DNA of 64,000 bases from Rebecca billardiae RCC1528. Taxonomy: Eukaryota > Haptophyta. The notes beneath the pieces are model-generated. The model made no database searches, was not told where the DNA came from, and saw only the letters and a program-made list of their open reading frames with translations. The position numbers were made by a program, and so were the translations under genes. The DNA is taken from NCBI GenBank assembly GCA_965240325.2, contig OZ251245.1:1339883-1403882 (forward strand), in the 5' to 3' direction. Shown in pieces: positions 30,731 through 41,482 of this stretch; position 1 is the first letter of the stretch, and every line of letters starts with the position of its first letter.

Positions 30731-32501
30731 ATGATGCAAGCTCAGGGTGGCTTTGACGAACTCGACTATGATGAATCACGAAAGGCCACGCCCCCCGGCC
30801 CCCGTAACGACGACGCTTCTTGCGCCCGTCCCTTGTGGCGGCGCTCTCCCTCGCCGGGTGGCGCGGGGCGACAACCGATCGCCATGCGCTCGGCGCCGGC
30901 GAGCGCGGGCGGCGGGCGGCGCACGCCGCCGCCGCCGCCCCTCTCCCCGGCGCGGCACGCCATGTCCGCGAGCGGGCGGCGCTCGCTCGGCAGCACGCAC
31001 CAGTCGCCCTCCTCGCGGCTCGCCTCGCGCCCCGACCTCGACGAGTGGGCGGCCGGCGTGGCGCACGCGCGCTACGTCTCGAGGCTCGCGGACGAGTACA
31101 CGGGGACGCAGCTGCTCATGGCGAGCCGCCAGCGCCAGCGCCACCTCGCCGCGTCGCAGCGTGGCGAGGTGCGCGCGCTCGAGCGCATCGTGCGCACGCC
31201 GTACGCGCAGGCGCTCGAGCAGCGCGCGCACGCGGCCGCGCTCGACGCGGCGGCGGCCAAGGAGGCCACGCCCGAGTTCGCGGACGTGGCTGCAATCCAC
31301 CAGGTGCTTGCCACGTCGATGGCGCGCGCGCGCGGCATCCAGCCCAGCCGCAGCGCCTCGGGCATCCCGTCGACGTTTGTGCACGACGCGCAGAGGCGCG
31401 AGCTCAAGGGCGCGGCCGCGGCCCAGCTGTTCGCGACGGCGGTGCCGCTGTGGCTGCAGCCGCTGCCCAACGCGCTGCACGGCGCGCGCGCGGCGGCGGC
31501 GGCAGCGACCTCGCCCTCGGGCCGCGCGCCGCGCGCCGTCTCCCTGGGCGCGCTGCACGGCTTCATCTCGCACATGCTCGAGGAGAAGATCCAGGTGAGT
31601 GCGGCAGCGGCCACGCGCACGCAGCGCGCCCACGCAGCGCACGGCGTGGGCGCAGGGGAGCACGCGCACGCAGCACGCGCGGCGGGGTCGCGACGCGCGG
31701 GCACGCGCGCGCCCTGAGCGGCGGCTCCGCGCGCCCCGCCCCCCTCGGCCGTTCCATGCGCCGTGCGCTGTGCGCTGTGCAGGCGGACGAGGTGGACGAC
31801 CGGCTGCGGCACGAGCGGCAGACGCTGTCCGCGTTTGTGGAGGACGAGCTGTGGCGGCGGTACGGGCTGCGCGAGCTCGCGCAGCGGCAGCGGGCTCACT
31901 ACGCGAGCGCGGCGAGGAGCCTGGCACAGCGCAGCCTGCGCGTGCGCGCGTTCGCGTGCGCGCTGGGCTGGGCTGCCGAGGGGTGCTGGTCGGAGCCCAA
32001 GGGCGCCTTCTACCTCGCGCTGCTCGGGCTGCTCTGCCCGGTCGAGCAGATCCGGGAGCGGCTGGGCGTGCCCAACAAGGTGTTCGTGTCCGCGGACCGC
32101 GTGCGCGAGGCGGTGCGCACCGCGCTCTACTCCAAGCAGCTCGAGGTGCGCGCGCACTCGCCGCGCGGGGCACGCGCGCGCCGCGCGCGCCAACCGGCCC
32201 GTCGCGCGTGCCCGGCCGCGTGCAGGCGCGTGTGCTCGAGGAGTGCGTGGACGCGCAGCTCGAGCCCGACGGCGGCGCCGAGTGGCTCGGCGGCAAGATC
32301 GACCTCGACCTCGCGGTGTGGGCCGTGCTCGAGCGCTGGAGCCCGCAGTGGGACACGATCGTCTCGCACATGCACCGCCCCACGTACGACTACGACGCGG
32401 CGCTCATCTACACGTCCAAGGACGCGGGCCACTACACCGAGCAGGCCGCCGCCGCGCGGCGCGAGGAGCAGACGCGCGCGGACCGGCTCGCCACCGCGTG
32501 A
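30731..32501 (+). CDS. Three-exon protein of unknown function (~500 residues)
   Basis: Exons 30731-31594, 31783-32145 and 32226-32501 join in phase 0 to give 500 residues. The introns are 188 bases (GTGAGT...GTGCAG) and 80 bases (GTGCGC...GTGCAG). I do not recognise the family. The N-terminal ~100 residues are Ser/Pro/Arg-rich and disordered. The rest is mainly helical: a Gln/Arg-rich helix (ASRQRQRHLAASQRGE), a segment across intron 1 (HMLEEKIQ joined to ADEVDDRLRH), FYLALLGLLCPVEQIRERLG, and a C-terminal part with WLGGKIDLDLAVWAVLERW. Exon 3 is supported by sharply better composition in that frame (HRPTYDYDAALIYTSKDAGH). Start may be 30731, 30734 or 30884. No membrane helix or signal peptide is evident. 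Confidence 0.7.
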
Positions 32502-34423
32502 CGTCGGCGGCGGCCTGCTGCTGGGCCTGCTCGGCTCGGTCCGGACTACCGGAGCATAGTGCTCCCGGCGGTCGTCCGGTCCAACTTTTATAGGTCATCC
32601 GCGCGTGATCGAACCGCACGTCCGCATACTCAGGCGGCCACGACGGGCTCCGCCGCGTGAACAGTACGTGCGCTGGCGCTTTCACGGAGCGCCGCGTCGC
32701 GCGGGCCGCCGCCGTCTGGACGGCATCGATGATGAGCGGTGGCGATGTCGTCCGGGATGTCGCAAGCCACCGCGTGGCGTCTGTCCGCGCACCGGCTACT
32801 GGATCACGGGTTGCTGCGTGACAGCGTGAGCCCCGGTGATCAGCTCCCTTGCCACTCATATTGTCGGTCGATCATTGCGTGCCTGACGCCGTGCCCGTTG
32901 ACACGGTCGCGGTCGCGGCACACAGGCCGGCCACACGGGCGTTGGCTTCAGTAGACGTAGGGCGCAGCCCTCGTAGCCACGGGTCAGCGACAGCGGGACG
33001 TATAGACTATACTCTATAGTACTTTGCCTAGTCACTCTAGCCTAGTGCTGCCCTAGTCAGTTCATGATACTCTATATATAGTGCGCGCGGACCGGCCGAG
33101 CCCACCTTGGTCGTCAGTAGACTCTTTTTTACAACAGCGTGTGGGCGGGTCAGACGGGACAATAGCATGTAGCCTGCACCGTCACAGGGCATGCCCCAGG
33201 GGGCAGCGTGGTCTCGGGCTGCCGACGAGGACGTGGACGGTGGAGGACGTGATGGACGTGAACTCATCGCTCGGACGACTGCGCCAACCTGCCTACGCCA
33301 CCCCACTGTGACCCGGCCGTGGTGCTAGGGCCTTGGATGAGGTGGGCGGGCATTCACGCCCGTCATTGCGCTTGTTCTTCAGGAGAAGTTGGGGACGACG
33401 AAGGTCTTCGGAAGGGAAGCTGTAAAGCCATACAGTACGAACCGTCATGGTCATGGCGATTGCGGCGGGCGTGAAATCGCGAATGCCCGTCCTACCGCGA
33501 TCGAAGGCCACAGCGCCACGGCCGGGTCACCGGGGGTCGGCGTAGGCTGGTTGGCACGGTCGTGCGAGCGCGTGAGCGTGAATGACAGCTTCCCTCCCGA
33601 CTTTCCCACCACTATCACGTCCACGCCCCTCGTGCGACCGGCGCGCGTGAGGCCGCAGCGCTTGCGAAGGATGGGCAGGTAGGGGTCAGCATCACCCCTC
33701 TGACGGCCATGCTGGCCTCATTGCAGGCCTGCACCGCCACATGGCATGCCAATGTTCCGTCTGACCCCGCACGCCTTGATTCTGACGATCAGTGTTGGCT
33801 GCGCGTCTGGTCATGCGACCGCCTGTCCGACACGGCTGCCGTGCGGATACGTTTGGCGTATGCGCCTGTCAACGGCGGGACGATCATCGACCGACATAGC
33901 TAGCGAGCTGGTCAGGGCTGGGAGCAACCTCTCTGGGACCACGCCACGCGATTTGGTGGCATCGCCACCGCTCAATGCTCGCCCAGAGCCAGGACGTGCC
34001 GCACTACCTGGCCAGCCAGGGAGTAGTAAACTGTACCGACCGTGTGAACAGTGAAATGAACGATTACGCCGTTTTAACGGCCATAATCAACAATTTCGAT
34101 AGATTGATCCCGACCCCACGCTCCAACGCCGCCGGGAATCAATCCCCAGCGCCCCGCGGTGCACGCCGGGAGTCATCCTGATCAAGTATCTCATCAATTG
34201 ATCTGGCGGCAGAAAGTTCTCGTGATCTCGTTTCTGCGCGCGATGTCGGAGTGGATACTGTGTCTCTACCAAGCCTCGTAGCGTGTAGCGTGGGCGGAGG
34301 GTGCAAAGGGGTGATGTCGCCACGAGGTCGCTGCGAGAATAAAAAGAAATCAGTGTTGGAGTCTAAGCTTTCGTGGCGACCTCGTAGCGACCTCGCAGCC
34401 GTCGCCACGAGATCGTGGCGACT
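32502..34423. other. Gene-free stretch
   Basis: Nothing coding can be supported. The block 33000-33080 is AT-rich with short TATA-like runs (CTATATATAG). Small open frames of 60-100 codons are scattered on both strands without domains. GC is lower than in the genic parts, consistent with true intergenic DNA. Confidence 0.5.
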
Positions 34424-34650
34424 TCGCCACGATCTCGTGGCGACATCCGGATGTCGCCACGAGATCGTGGCGATCTCGTGGCGACATCCGGATGTCGCCA
34501 CGAGATCGTGGCGACACTGTCCGATGTCGCCACGACGTCGCCACGATCTCGTGGCGACATCCGGATGCCGCCACGACGTCGCCACGATCTCGTGGCGACA
34601 TCCGGATGTCGCCACGACGTCGCCACGATCTCGTGGCGACATCCGGATGT
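34424..34650. repeat. Cluster of perfect palindromes sharing the core ACATCCGGATGT
   Basis: Six copies of the core, four exact (34443, 34484, 34598, 34639) and two altered (near 34514 and at 34557), recur mostly every ~41 bases and are flanked by TCGTGGCG / CGCCACGA arms. The longest continuous perfect palindrome is 50 bases, 34424-34473. The linkers (CGACGTCGCCACGATCTC type) are also near-palindromic, so the whole region can fold into many alternative hairpins and cruciforms. Confidence 0.93.
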
Positions 34651-36729
34651 CGCCACGACGTCGTGGCGACCTCGCCGGGCCGTTCACGGCCGGAAGGCCT
34701 CCGTGCAACGGACAGCTGTTCGTTCAGCTTGAATTCCGTGTCCTTCGACCGGACGAGAGCTCCGTCTGGTTCCGGAGCAAATGAATCCATAGTAGTAGTA
34801 GTACCGCCGTCATGATGGCGCCCGGCGCCGCCATCTATCGTCGAGCTTCATAATGGCGGCGATGAGGCTGCTCAAGCGGCGTCGCGCCTAGCCACAAGCC
34901 TCTGTAATGAGCAGCTCTTTGCCACAACCAACGCCGTGCAGTCACGCACGACGCCTGCACCACGGCGCTGGCGTGGATAGAGATCGACGTCGATGCACAG
35001 GCGGCAAGCGCCGGCGCGCGCCCTTGAATGAGATCTGTCTAGACCGATGCCTCGTTCGTGGCAGCACGCCGCACTGTCACGCGCTCGTGATGACCAGACA
35101 GGCTTCGAGCGCTGCACGTATGCCGGCGCTGTCCTGCGGCGGCGCCACTTCGGCACTGAACGGTCGCGCACAGCGTGAGCCCGCAAGGCAGTGGCAACGT
35201 CCATGCCAGCCCCGCCCGCTGCCTGCGCGGCCGACTCACGGCGTGATGACCGCGTCAACCAGTGGCGTGCCGCCACTCAGGCCGGGCACGCTGCCGGCCT
35301 AAGTGCCTAACTGCCGTCGGAGCCGCCTGCAGGCGCCGCCACCGCCGGGCCCGAGCCAAACTTGCGATGGCTGACTGGCACGGCGCCCGGACAGGCGGGC
35401 CACAGCGGCCGCGCTGAAGCTGATGAGTGAGATATGGCCCGGTGATGATGACGATGCTGACGATGATGAACCCTGAGCGCCGTCACACTCACACTGAACA
35501 GACCGCGAGCCCGGACTGGCCCGTGACTGGCACTGATGATTGCTGATATAATACTTGGCACTCGGCGGGCAGTGAGCAGAGTGGCAGTATGACGACTGTC
35601 TCAGTCTAATGTGACTGGTCGTCGGAGTCGGAGACAGTGCAGTCTCATCTGCAGATCGACTGTGCCCGAGCGACACCGCCTGGCGTCAGTGACGTCATCA
35701 CCTCGTCGTATATACGCGTACTACAGCGCAGAGTCTGCGGCTGATACTTGATTATTCGTCCGCCGCCCGCCAGGCGCTGATCGTCGGGCTGCGCATCCGC
35801 CACCTATAAGCGGTATCTGAGCTTGCAGTCGGATCGATCGCGACGTGGATGGACTCATCAACGGTCACGTCACTCACTACGTACGACGACAGGGCGTCAC
35901 ACAATGACACTATACACTCAACTACGATGCCATCTCGGCCCGACTCGGGAGCCACTCCGGTCCGTGTGACCCGCCCGGCGGTCCAGACTGAGACAGACGC
36001 CGACGGCAGGCGCGATGAACTCATGTCGCTCATTGAATGACGCCCCGCGCCGGACGCGCGGGCTTTGCTGAGACGACCGGACATATACTGATATATCATC
36101 ATCGTCAGTATACGGCGCCATACCTACAGCGGCGCCGCCGCGCCGCGCCGCGCCGCGCGATTCCACAGCCTCGGCCTGTGTGCCGCCGAGCATGGCATCA
36201 GGCGCGGCCGCTGGGCTGCGCATCCGAGCGCCCGCGCCCGCCACGAGTGCTCAGCAGCAGCGCCGCACCGCGCCGCGCCGCCGCGCCGCGCCGCGCGATT
36301 CCACCTTAGCCTCGGCCGCCAATGTGCCGCGCCCACGCAGCAGACATCATGTCGGTGGCGTGAGCGCTAGACGAGTGGGACGCGCGGGCACGGCGTCGAC
36401 GCTAAGCTCGCATGCACCGCCAACGCCGCCGAGCGCACATGTCAGCTCAATGCAGTGCGCCGCGGCCGAGCGCGCGTGCACAAGCGGCCGAGGCCGCGAC
36501 TGCGCATGCGTGCGCACCGACGCCTCGGCAGAGGCAGCGGTGCGCGCGAGCACGCTCAGCCGGGGCCACCTCCACCATCGTCTCTACGCGTCAGTCTGCC
36601 ACAGTCGACACGCGCCACCGCCACGCGCCGCGCCGCGCGCCTGCCGCCTTCGCCGAGGCCGCGGCGCGGCGGTGCGGCGGCGCGGCCGTGTTGGCCGCGC
36701 GCGGGGGCGGCCGCGCATGGGCGCATGGC
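34651..36729. other. Gene-free stretch
   Basis: No supported gene. A (TAG)n-like run lies at ~34790-34802, a GATGATGATGACGATGATGATG-type stretch around 35440-35470, and a CGCCGCGCCGCGCGATTCCAC block occurs twice at about 36145-36166 and 36283-36304. Open frames here are low-complexity. Confidence 0.45.
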
Positions 36730-37555
36730 CGCGGCATCGAGCTAACACGCGTGCTCGACGGCGGCGCGCGCGAGCGCACTCGGGCAAGGCAACCAACGAC
36801 TGCCATCACCGCCGCGTGCCGCCGCCGCGCGCCGCGCGCCGCGCGCCCGCCGCCTCCGCCAAGCCGGAGGCGCGCAAACACGCGGTCGCGTTCGCTGCGC
36901 GCGGCCAGCGCGCGCTCGACCGCGGCGCGCGATATCGAGCTGACATGCGTGCTCGATGACAGCAGCGGCGCGCGCGAGCGCACTCGGCCGATGCAATCTC
37001 CGCCATCGACTCCACGCGCGCGCGACTGCCGTCATCGCCGCGTGCCGCTGCCGCGCGCCGCGCGCCCGCCGCCCCCGGCGAGGCCGCGGCGCGGCGCGGC
37101 GCGGCGCCGCACGCGGCCGCGTCCGCGCGCCCAGCCGCGGCGCGCGACATCGAGCTGACACGCGTGCTCGGCGGCGGCGGCGGTGCACGCGAGCGCACTC
37201 GGCCGAGGCAGCCTCCGCCATTGACTCCGTGCGCGCGCGACTGCCGTCATCGCCGGGTGCCGCCGCCGCGCGCCGCGCGCCCGCCGCCCCCGGCGAGGCG
37301 GCGCGGCGCGGCGCGGCCGCGCGGCCGCGTTGGCCGCACGCGGCCGCGGCCGCGGCCGCGCGCCCGGCCGCGGCGCGCGGCATCGAACTGACACGCGTGC
37401 TCGGCGGCGGCGGCGGTGCACGCGAGCGCACTCGGCCGAGGCAGCCTCCGCCATCGTCTCCGCGCGCGCGCGACTGCCGTCAACGCCGTGCACCGCCGCC
37501 GTGTGCCGCGCGCCCACCGCCTCCACCAAGGCGGCTGCGCGGCTGCGCACGCTGA
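36730..37555 (+). repeat. Degenerate tandem repeat, four units of about 200-235 bases
   Basis: Each unit begins with ATCGAGCTGACACGCGTGCTCG or a close variant at 36736, 36934, 37149 and 37382. It continues through GCGAGCGCACTCGGCCGAGGCA, a CTCCGCCATCG segment, CGACTGCCGTCATCGCCG and a CCGCGCGCCGCGCGCCCGCC block. The last two units are most alike. A fifth, more diverged copy may precede at ~36470-36730. It is very GC-rich and yields Arg/Ala-rich pseudo-frames on both strands. Confidence 0.85.
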
Positions 37556-37556
37556 G

Positions 37557-37800
37557 CTACACGCCGCCAATCGAGTCCGCCTCGAGGTAGTGCGCCACGA
37601 GCTCCGGGTGGCTCGAGTCGAGGCTGAGGCAGGTGGCGCAGTCGTCGGGTGTCACCTTACCAAAGCAGCACGGCATAGCTCCTTGTCCGCGGCGTGGCAG
37701 TGCCCTTGTCCGCGGCCTCGACGAACGCGGCGTCATCGTCGAGGCCGAGCTCCGCGCACGCCGTCCGGAGTTGCTCGGCCGCCGCGATCGGCGCCGTCCG
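37557..37800 (-). pseudogene. Possible gene fragment or decayed exon
   Basis: On the minus strand two short segments have protein-like composition unlike the surrounding repeats. AAAEQLRTACAELGLDDDAA followed by FVEAADKG lies at ~37785-37705, and TPDDCATCLSLDSSHPELVA continuing to a stop lies at ~37650-37558. They are in different frames. Between them a ~13-base block (GCCGCGGACAAGG) is duplicated, which shifts and breaks the first frame. This may be a degenerate gene end or two exons of a small gene with an unrecognised intron. I do not recognise the family. Confidence 0.3.
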
Positions 37801-37829
37801 TTCTGCCCTCGGCGGCGGCGAAGTGCTCG

Positions 37830-39140
37830 GCGTGCGTCCCCGCCCGACATGAAATGAATTCCGATTCGGAAACGGCGACCGTTCCGGCCAAATGAATGTC
37901 GCCTGCCGCCGGCGCCCGGCGGCAGCCAGAGCAATCTGAAATCGGTCTGAAATCCGGCCGACGCGCGCGACTCGCCCGTCAAGTTCCGGCGGAGCTCGCG
38001 CGCGAGATGCACGCGCTGGTGCTACACCCGCTCAAGCGCTCGCCCGCGACGTCCGTCACGCGCGAGATCCCGGACAGATGCTCTCTCGACTTCAGCAGCA
38101 CGGTGGCTACGCGATCCTGACCCTACCCACTGCGACGCACGGCCTGCTGGCCGGCGCGGGTCGCGCGACGCGCGTCGGCCGCCGGAGCGACGCCGGCCAG
38201 CATTGGAAATGTCACTCAGGCGGCCGGGCGCGTGCGTGTCGACATCGAGGCGGCGAGGAGTGCGCCGCACGCGCAGTACAAGCGGCGATGGCGGGAGTAC
38301 AAGCGGCGATGGCGGGGTGACGGCTGGAGCCCCGGGACGGACCAAGTCGTGGCGCCGGGGTACCTCCCGAGGACGCTCGTCGGCGCCTCTGCTCAGAGGA
38401 CTTCGACGGATCCGTGCGCGGCGGCGGGGATGCCGATCGAGGCGCACGCCTCGCGTCTGCACGAGTGAGCTACAAGTACGTCCGTCCCGTTCCCTCTCGG
38501 GGTGGACACCGTGCGCGGCGCGGCGCGCCTCGCGCTGCGCGCGCGCGGCGGGCGGCGCGAGCCGCCGGCCACATGAGGCACCGAGCACTCTGCAGTTACT
38601 AGACGCTCAGTGACGCCCTCGGAAGCACAGCCGCAGGCACGAGGTCCGGAAGACAGGCGCGCCAGCCACGAGGGCTCCGCGGCGGCGCGACACGCGCGCC
38701 GTTCCGCCGCCGCACGGCGCACGCCGCCCTCCTGCCTGACGACTCATCAGACGGAGTCGGACAGGTACGTCCGTTTGACGAGGCGTCGTCCGGAAGTGCG
38801 CGAATAAACGCGGCGGTTCAAGGCGAGGAAATCCGTCGAGCGGAGCTCTGGGAAATGGAGAGCGGAGCTCGGAAAATCGCGGCGGGTTTTCCGGCCTTTT
38901 TGGGCGGGCTTTCCGGTCGCCACGAGGCGTTCCGGAGTCCGCTCGCGTCGCAGCGACCTCGCAGCGGAAGGGCCTTCCGCCACGGGGTTTGGTAGAAACG
39001 GATAACGCCAGAATCTGATTGCTGATGGGACCACTCACTACCCCCATATTGGGAGATTAGTATCTGGGCGGTTGGCCCACAGGGGCGGGCGGGGGTTGTG
39101 GGTGCCCAAGCCGAAGGGGCAAGGTTCGCCCTCGCGCTCG
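37830..39140. other. Gene-free stretch
   Basis: No supported gene. A GGCGATGGCGGGAGTACAA-type unit is duplicated at about 38283-38320. A purine/AT-richer segment at 38800-39060 leads into the membrane-protein gene at 39141 and may hold its promoter. Confidence 0.45.
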
Positions 39141-41024
39141 ATGTGCCCGCGCCGTGCGCCGCCCTCAGCCGGCCTCGCGCCCGCCGCCGTGCTCCTCGCC
39201 TGGGCGGCGTGCGCGCCCCGCGTGAGCGCGCGCCTCGTCGTCACCGCCGGCCCGGCCGCGCTCGTGGGCACCTCGCTCGAGGCGGCCGCGTATTCGTTTG
39301 TCGCGCCCGAGCCGGACGAGTGGTCGGTGCCCGACGCGCCCGTCGTGCTCACGCCGACGGACGAGTGGTTCTACGGCGCGGGCTGCCCGCCGTGGTACCT
39401 CGGCCAGGCCGAGGTGCGCGGCGCCATCGTCGTGCAGGTCAACCCGCGCTACGGCGCGTGCTCGATCGAGCAGCACGCGCGCGGCGCGCGGATCGCGGGC
39501 GCGCTCGCCTGGCTCGACTTCGACGTCAAGGCGCTCGACTCGCTGCCCGGGTACACGGTGGGGCTCGCGCGGCACATCCACGCGGCCTCGGACACGCGGG
39601 CGCTCGCCGGCATCGGCGCTGCGGAGATCACGCAGGAGGCGACGCGCGCGCTCGTGGACGCGCTCGCGGACGGTGCGCGCGTGCGCGCGACGGTGTCGCC
39701 CGACCGCACGGCGTGGCAGCGGCTGTGGGACTCGTGGGCGTGGGTGGCGTGGCAGGTGCTGCTCGGGCTGCAGTCGCTCGAGATCGTCGAGCTCGCGCTC
39801 TGCCGCGCGTACGGCTACATCCGCGGCGAGGCGCTCCGGCGCCGCACGGTGCGCGCGTCTGCAGGCGGCGTGGGCGGCGCGGGCGACGGCCACCGCCTCG
39901 GCGACGCCCCCCTCGGCGTCGGCCTCGGCCTCGGCGGCGGCCTCGCGTCCGACGAGGCCGCCACGTCCGCGCTCGGGTTCGCGCTGCCGGTGCTCTTCGC
40001 GGAGGCCTTCATCGGGCTCGAGCGCGCGCTGTACCTCGCCGTCGACCCGCTGCTCTCGCGCGGCCACTTCCCGTGGGCGGTGAGCGTGCTGCTGCGCGGG
40101 CTGAGCGTGCCGGTGGCCGCGTGGACGACGGCGCTCTTCCTCGCCTACTTTGCGCACGCGGCGCAGGCGGGCGGGCAGAGCGCGCCCTTCGCCAGGCGCG
40201 CGACGAAGCTGCCGCTGCTCGCCTTCGCGACCGTCCAGCTCGTCGTCGACGTGGGCATGTCGCTCTCGTGGCTGGTGGGCTTCCACGTGTACGTGGTGCA
40301 GGCCAAGCTCGCGCTCGGCGGCGTGATCGTGCCCGCGGTGCTGCTGCTCGCCGTCGTGCTCACCGAGCGGCAGACGCGGCGTGGGCTCGCCGCGGTGCCA
40401 GCGCCGCTGCTGCACGAGCTGCTCCGCCGGCTGCGCGTCTCGGCGGCGTACCAGGCCGTCACCCTCGGCGTCGGCCTCGCCATCTCGACGACGGCGGCGA
40501 TGTTCAACCCGGCGGGCTCGTTCTGGCTGTTTGGCGTGTGGTTCTGCGCGCTCAACAAGACCTCGCTCGTGCAGGTGGAGGCGTTCGCGCACCCGGCGTT
40601 CAAGACGCCGAGGGGGCCGCTGCGCGTGGCGCGCGAGGCGTGGCGCGCCGCGTGGCGCGCCGCGTGCGCGCGCTGCGCCGCGCTCGCCGGCGACAAGTGC
40701 GGACGCGCCGCGCGGCGGCACGGCTCGGACACGCCCACCGCGACGCTGATCGAGGGCGCGCTCCGCTGGGTGTTCTGGCTCGCGCCGCCGCCCACCGCGC
40801 CGGTGGAGCCCGTGGACCCGCACGCGCCCGCGCCGCCCGATGCCGCCGCCGGCGTGCCCGTCGCTGCCCAGTCCGTGCAGCTCATGCCCGTCCGCGCGCG
40901 CGTCCGCGCGGACGACGGAGGCGCGGAGGCGGCCGGCGCGCCGCCTTTGCCTTTGCCTTTGGCGGGCGGGGCCGATGACGAACCTGAAAGAACTGCGCTG
41001 CCGCCGCGCGGCCAGACGCGGTGA
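39141..41024 (+). CDS. Secreted PA-like ectodomain fused to a seven-helix membrane region
   Basis: A 627-residue single-exon frame. ATG 39141 is chosen because it places a signal peptide (hydrophobic 10-26, then SARLVV) at the N-terminus; the frame extends upstream only to a TTG at 39072. Residues ~35-187 look like a protease-associated-type lumenal domain (AIVVQVNPRYGACSIEQHAR, then ARIAGALAWLDFD, matching the PA pattern of a strand, a Cys-Ser turn, a helix and AGA). Hydrophobic helices follow at about 199-220, 277-300, 311-341, 358-382, 388-408, 436-456 and 460-477; the tail is basic then Pro-rich. A receptor-like or sorting role is possible by analogy with other PA-plus-membrane proteins, but I cannot name the family. 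A Gly/Leu-rich insertion at 240-275 looks like a loop. Confidence 0.75.
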   Translation: MCPRRAPPSAGLAPAAVLLAWAACAPRVSARLVVTAGPAALVGTSLEAAAYSFVAPEPDEWSVPDAPVVLTPTDEWFYGAGCPPWYLGQAEVRGAIVVQVNPRYGACSIEQHARGARIAGALAWLDFDVKALDSLPGYTVGLARHIHAASDTRALAGIGAAEITQEATRALVDALADGARVRATVSPDRTAWQRLWDSWAWVAWQVLLGLQSLEIVELALCRAYGYIRGEALRRRTVRASAGGVGGAGDGHRLGDAPLGVGLGLGGGLASDEAATSALGFALPVLFAEAFIGLERALYLAVDPLLSRGHFPWAVSVLLRGLSVPVAAWTTALFLAYFAHAAQAGGQSAPFARRATKLPLLAFATVQLVVDVGMSLSWLVGFHVYVVQAKLALGGVIVPAVLLLAVVLTERQTRRGLAAVPAPLLHELLRRLRVSAAYQAVTLGVGLAISTTAAMFNPAGSFWLFGVWFCALNKTSLVQVEAFAHPAFKTPRGPLRVAREAWRAAWRAACARCAALAGDKCGRAARRHGSDTPTATLIEGALRWVFWLAPPPTAPVEPVDPHAPAPPDAAAGVPVAAQSVQLMPVRARVRADDGGAEAAGAPPLPLPLAGGADDEPERTALPPRGQTR

Positions 41025-41482
41025 CGGCAGTGCGTGGCTGGACGACGAGTCGCAGCTGGCGGCGGCGATGACGACGGCGCAGATGAGCAGTCCGACTGAC
41101 TACTCGCCGCGCGGCAGACCTGCCAGTGACGAGCGGCGACCGTTAATGCTCGGCTTGCGCGCGCAGCTTTGTCGTCGCGTTCAACGACGACAATGTATAC
41201 ATCGTCATCATCATCATCATCATCATCGCGCGCGCGCGGAAGTCTAGACTATATCCTCAGCCCATCAGCGCCTCAGAGTCAGACGACTGTCAGCGGACAG
41301 TAGAGCGGTCGCCGTAGTAGTCAGATGCACTGGCCAAGTCCGTCGGATCGGCGTCGATCATGGCAGCACGCAGGCGGTCGCAGCACGGACTCGGAGTGAC
41401 GGACTCCATGCCGTGCCCGACGGGTCAAGTACGGTGACTCTCACTCTGGCGCCAACGTGACTCGCCAGGCCGGCAGCCCCGC
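41025..41482. other. Convergent intergenic region
   Basis: This separates the 3' ends of the PA/7TM gene and IFT70. It contains a perfect (CAT)n microsatellite at 41206-41227 followed by CGCGCGCG. Nothing coding is seen. Confidence 0.5.

Noticed and set aside
34424-34650. CRISPR-like array
   Set aside because: Spacing is regular, but the spacers are themselves the same repeated, palindromic sequence, and the surrounding genome is eukaryotic.
34251-34815. Frames encoding SWRHPDVATR repeats
   Set aside because: Pure translation of the palindromic repeat cluster; equally open on both strands.
39072-39140. Upstream TTG start of the PA/7TM gene
   Set aside because: It is not an ATG and would bury the signal peptide; ATG 39141 gives a normal secretory start.
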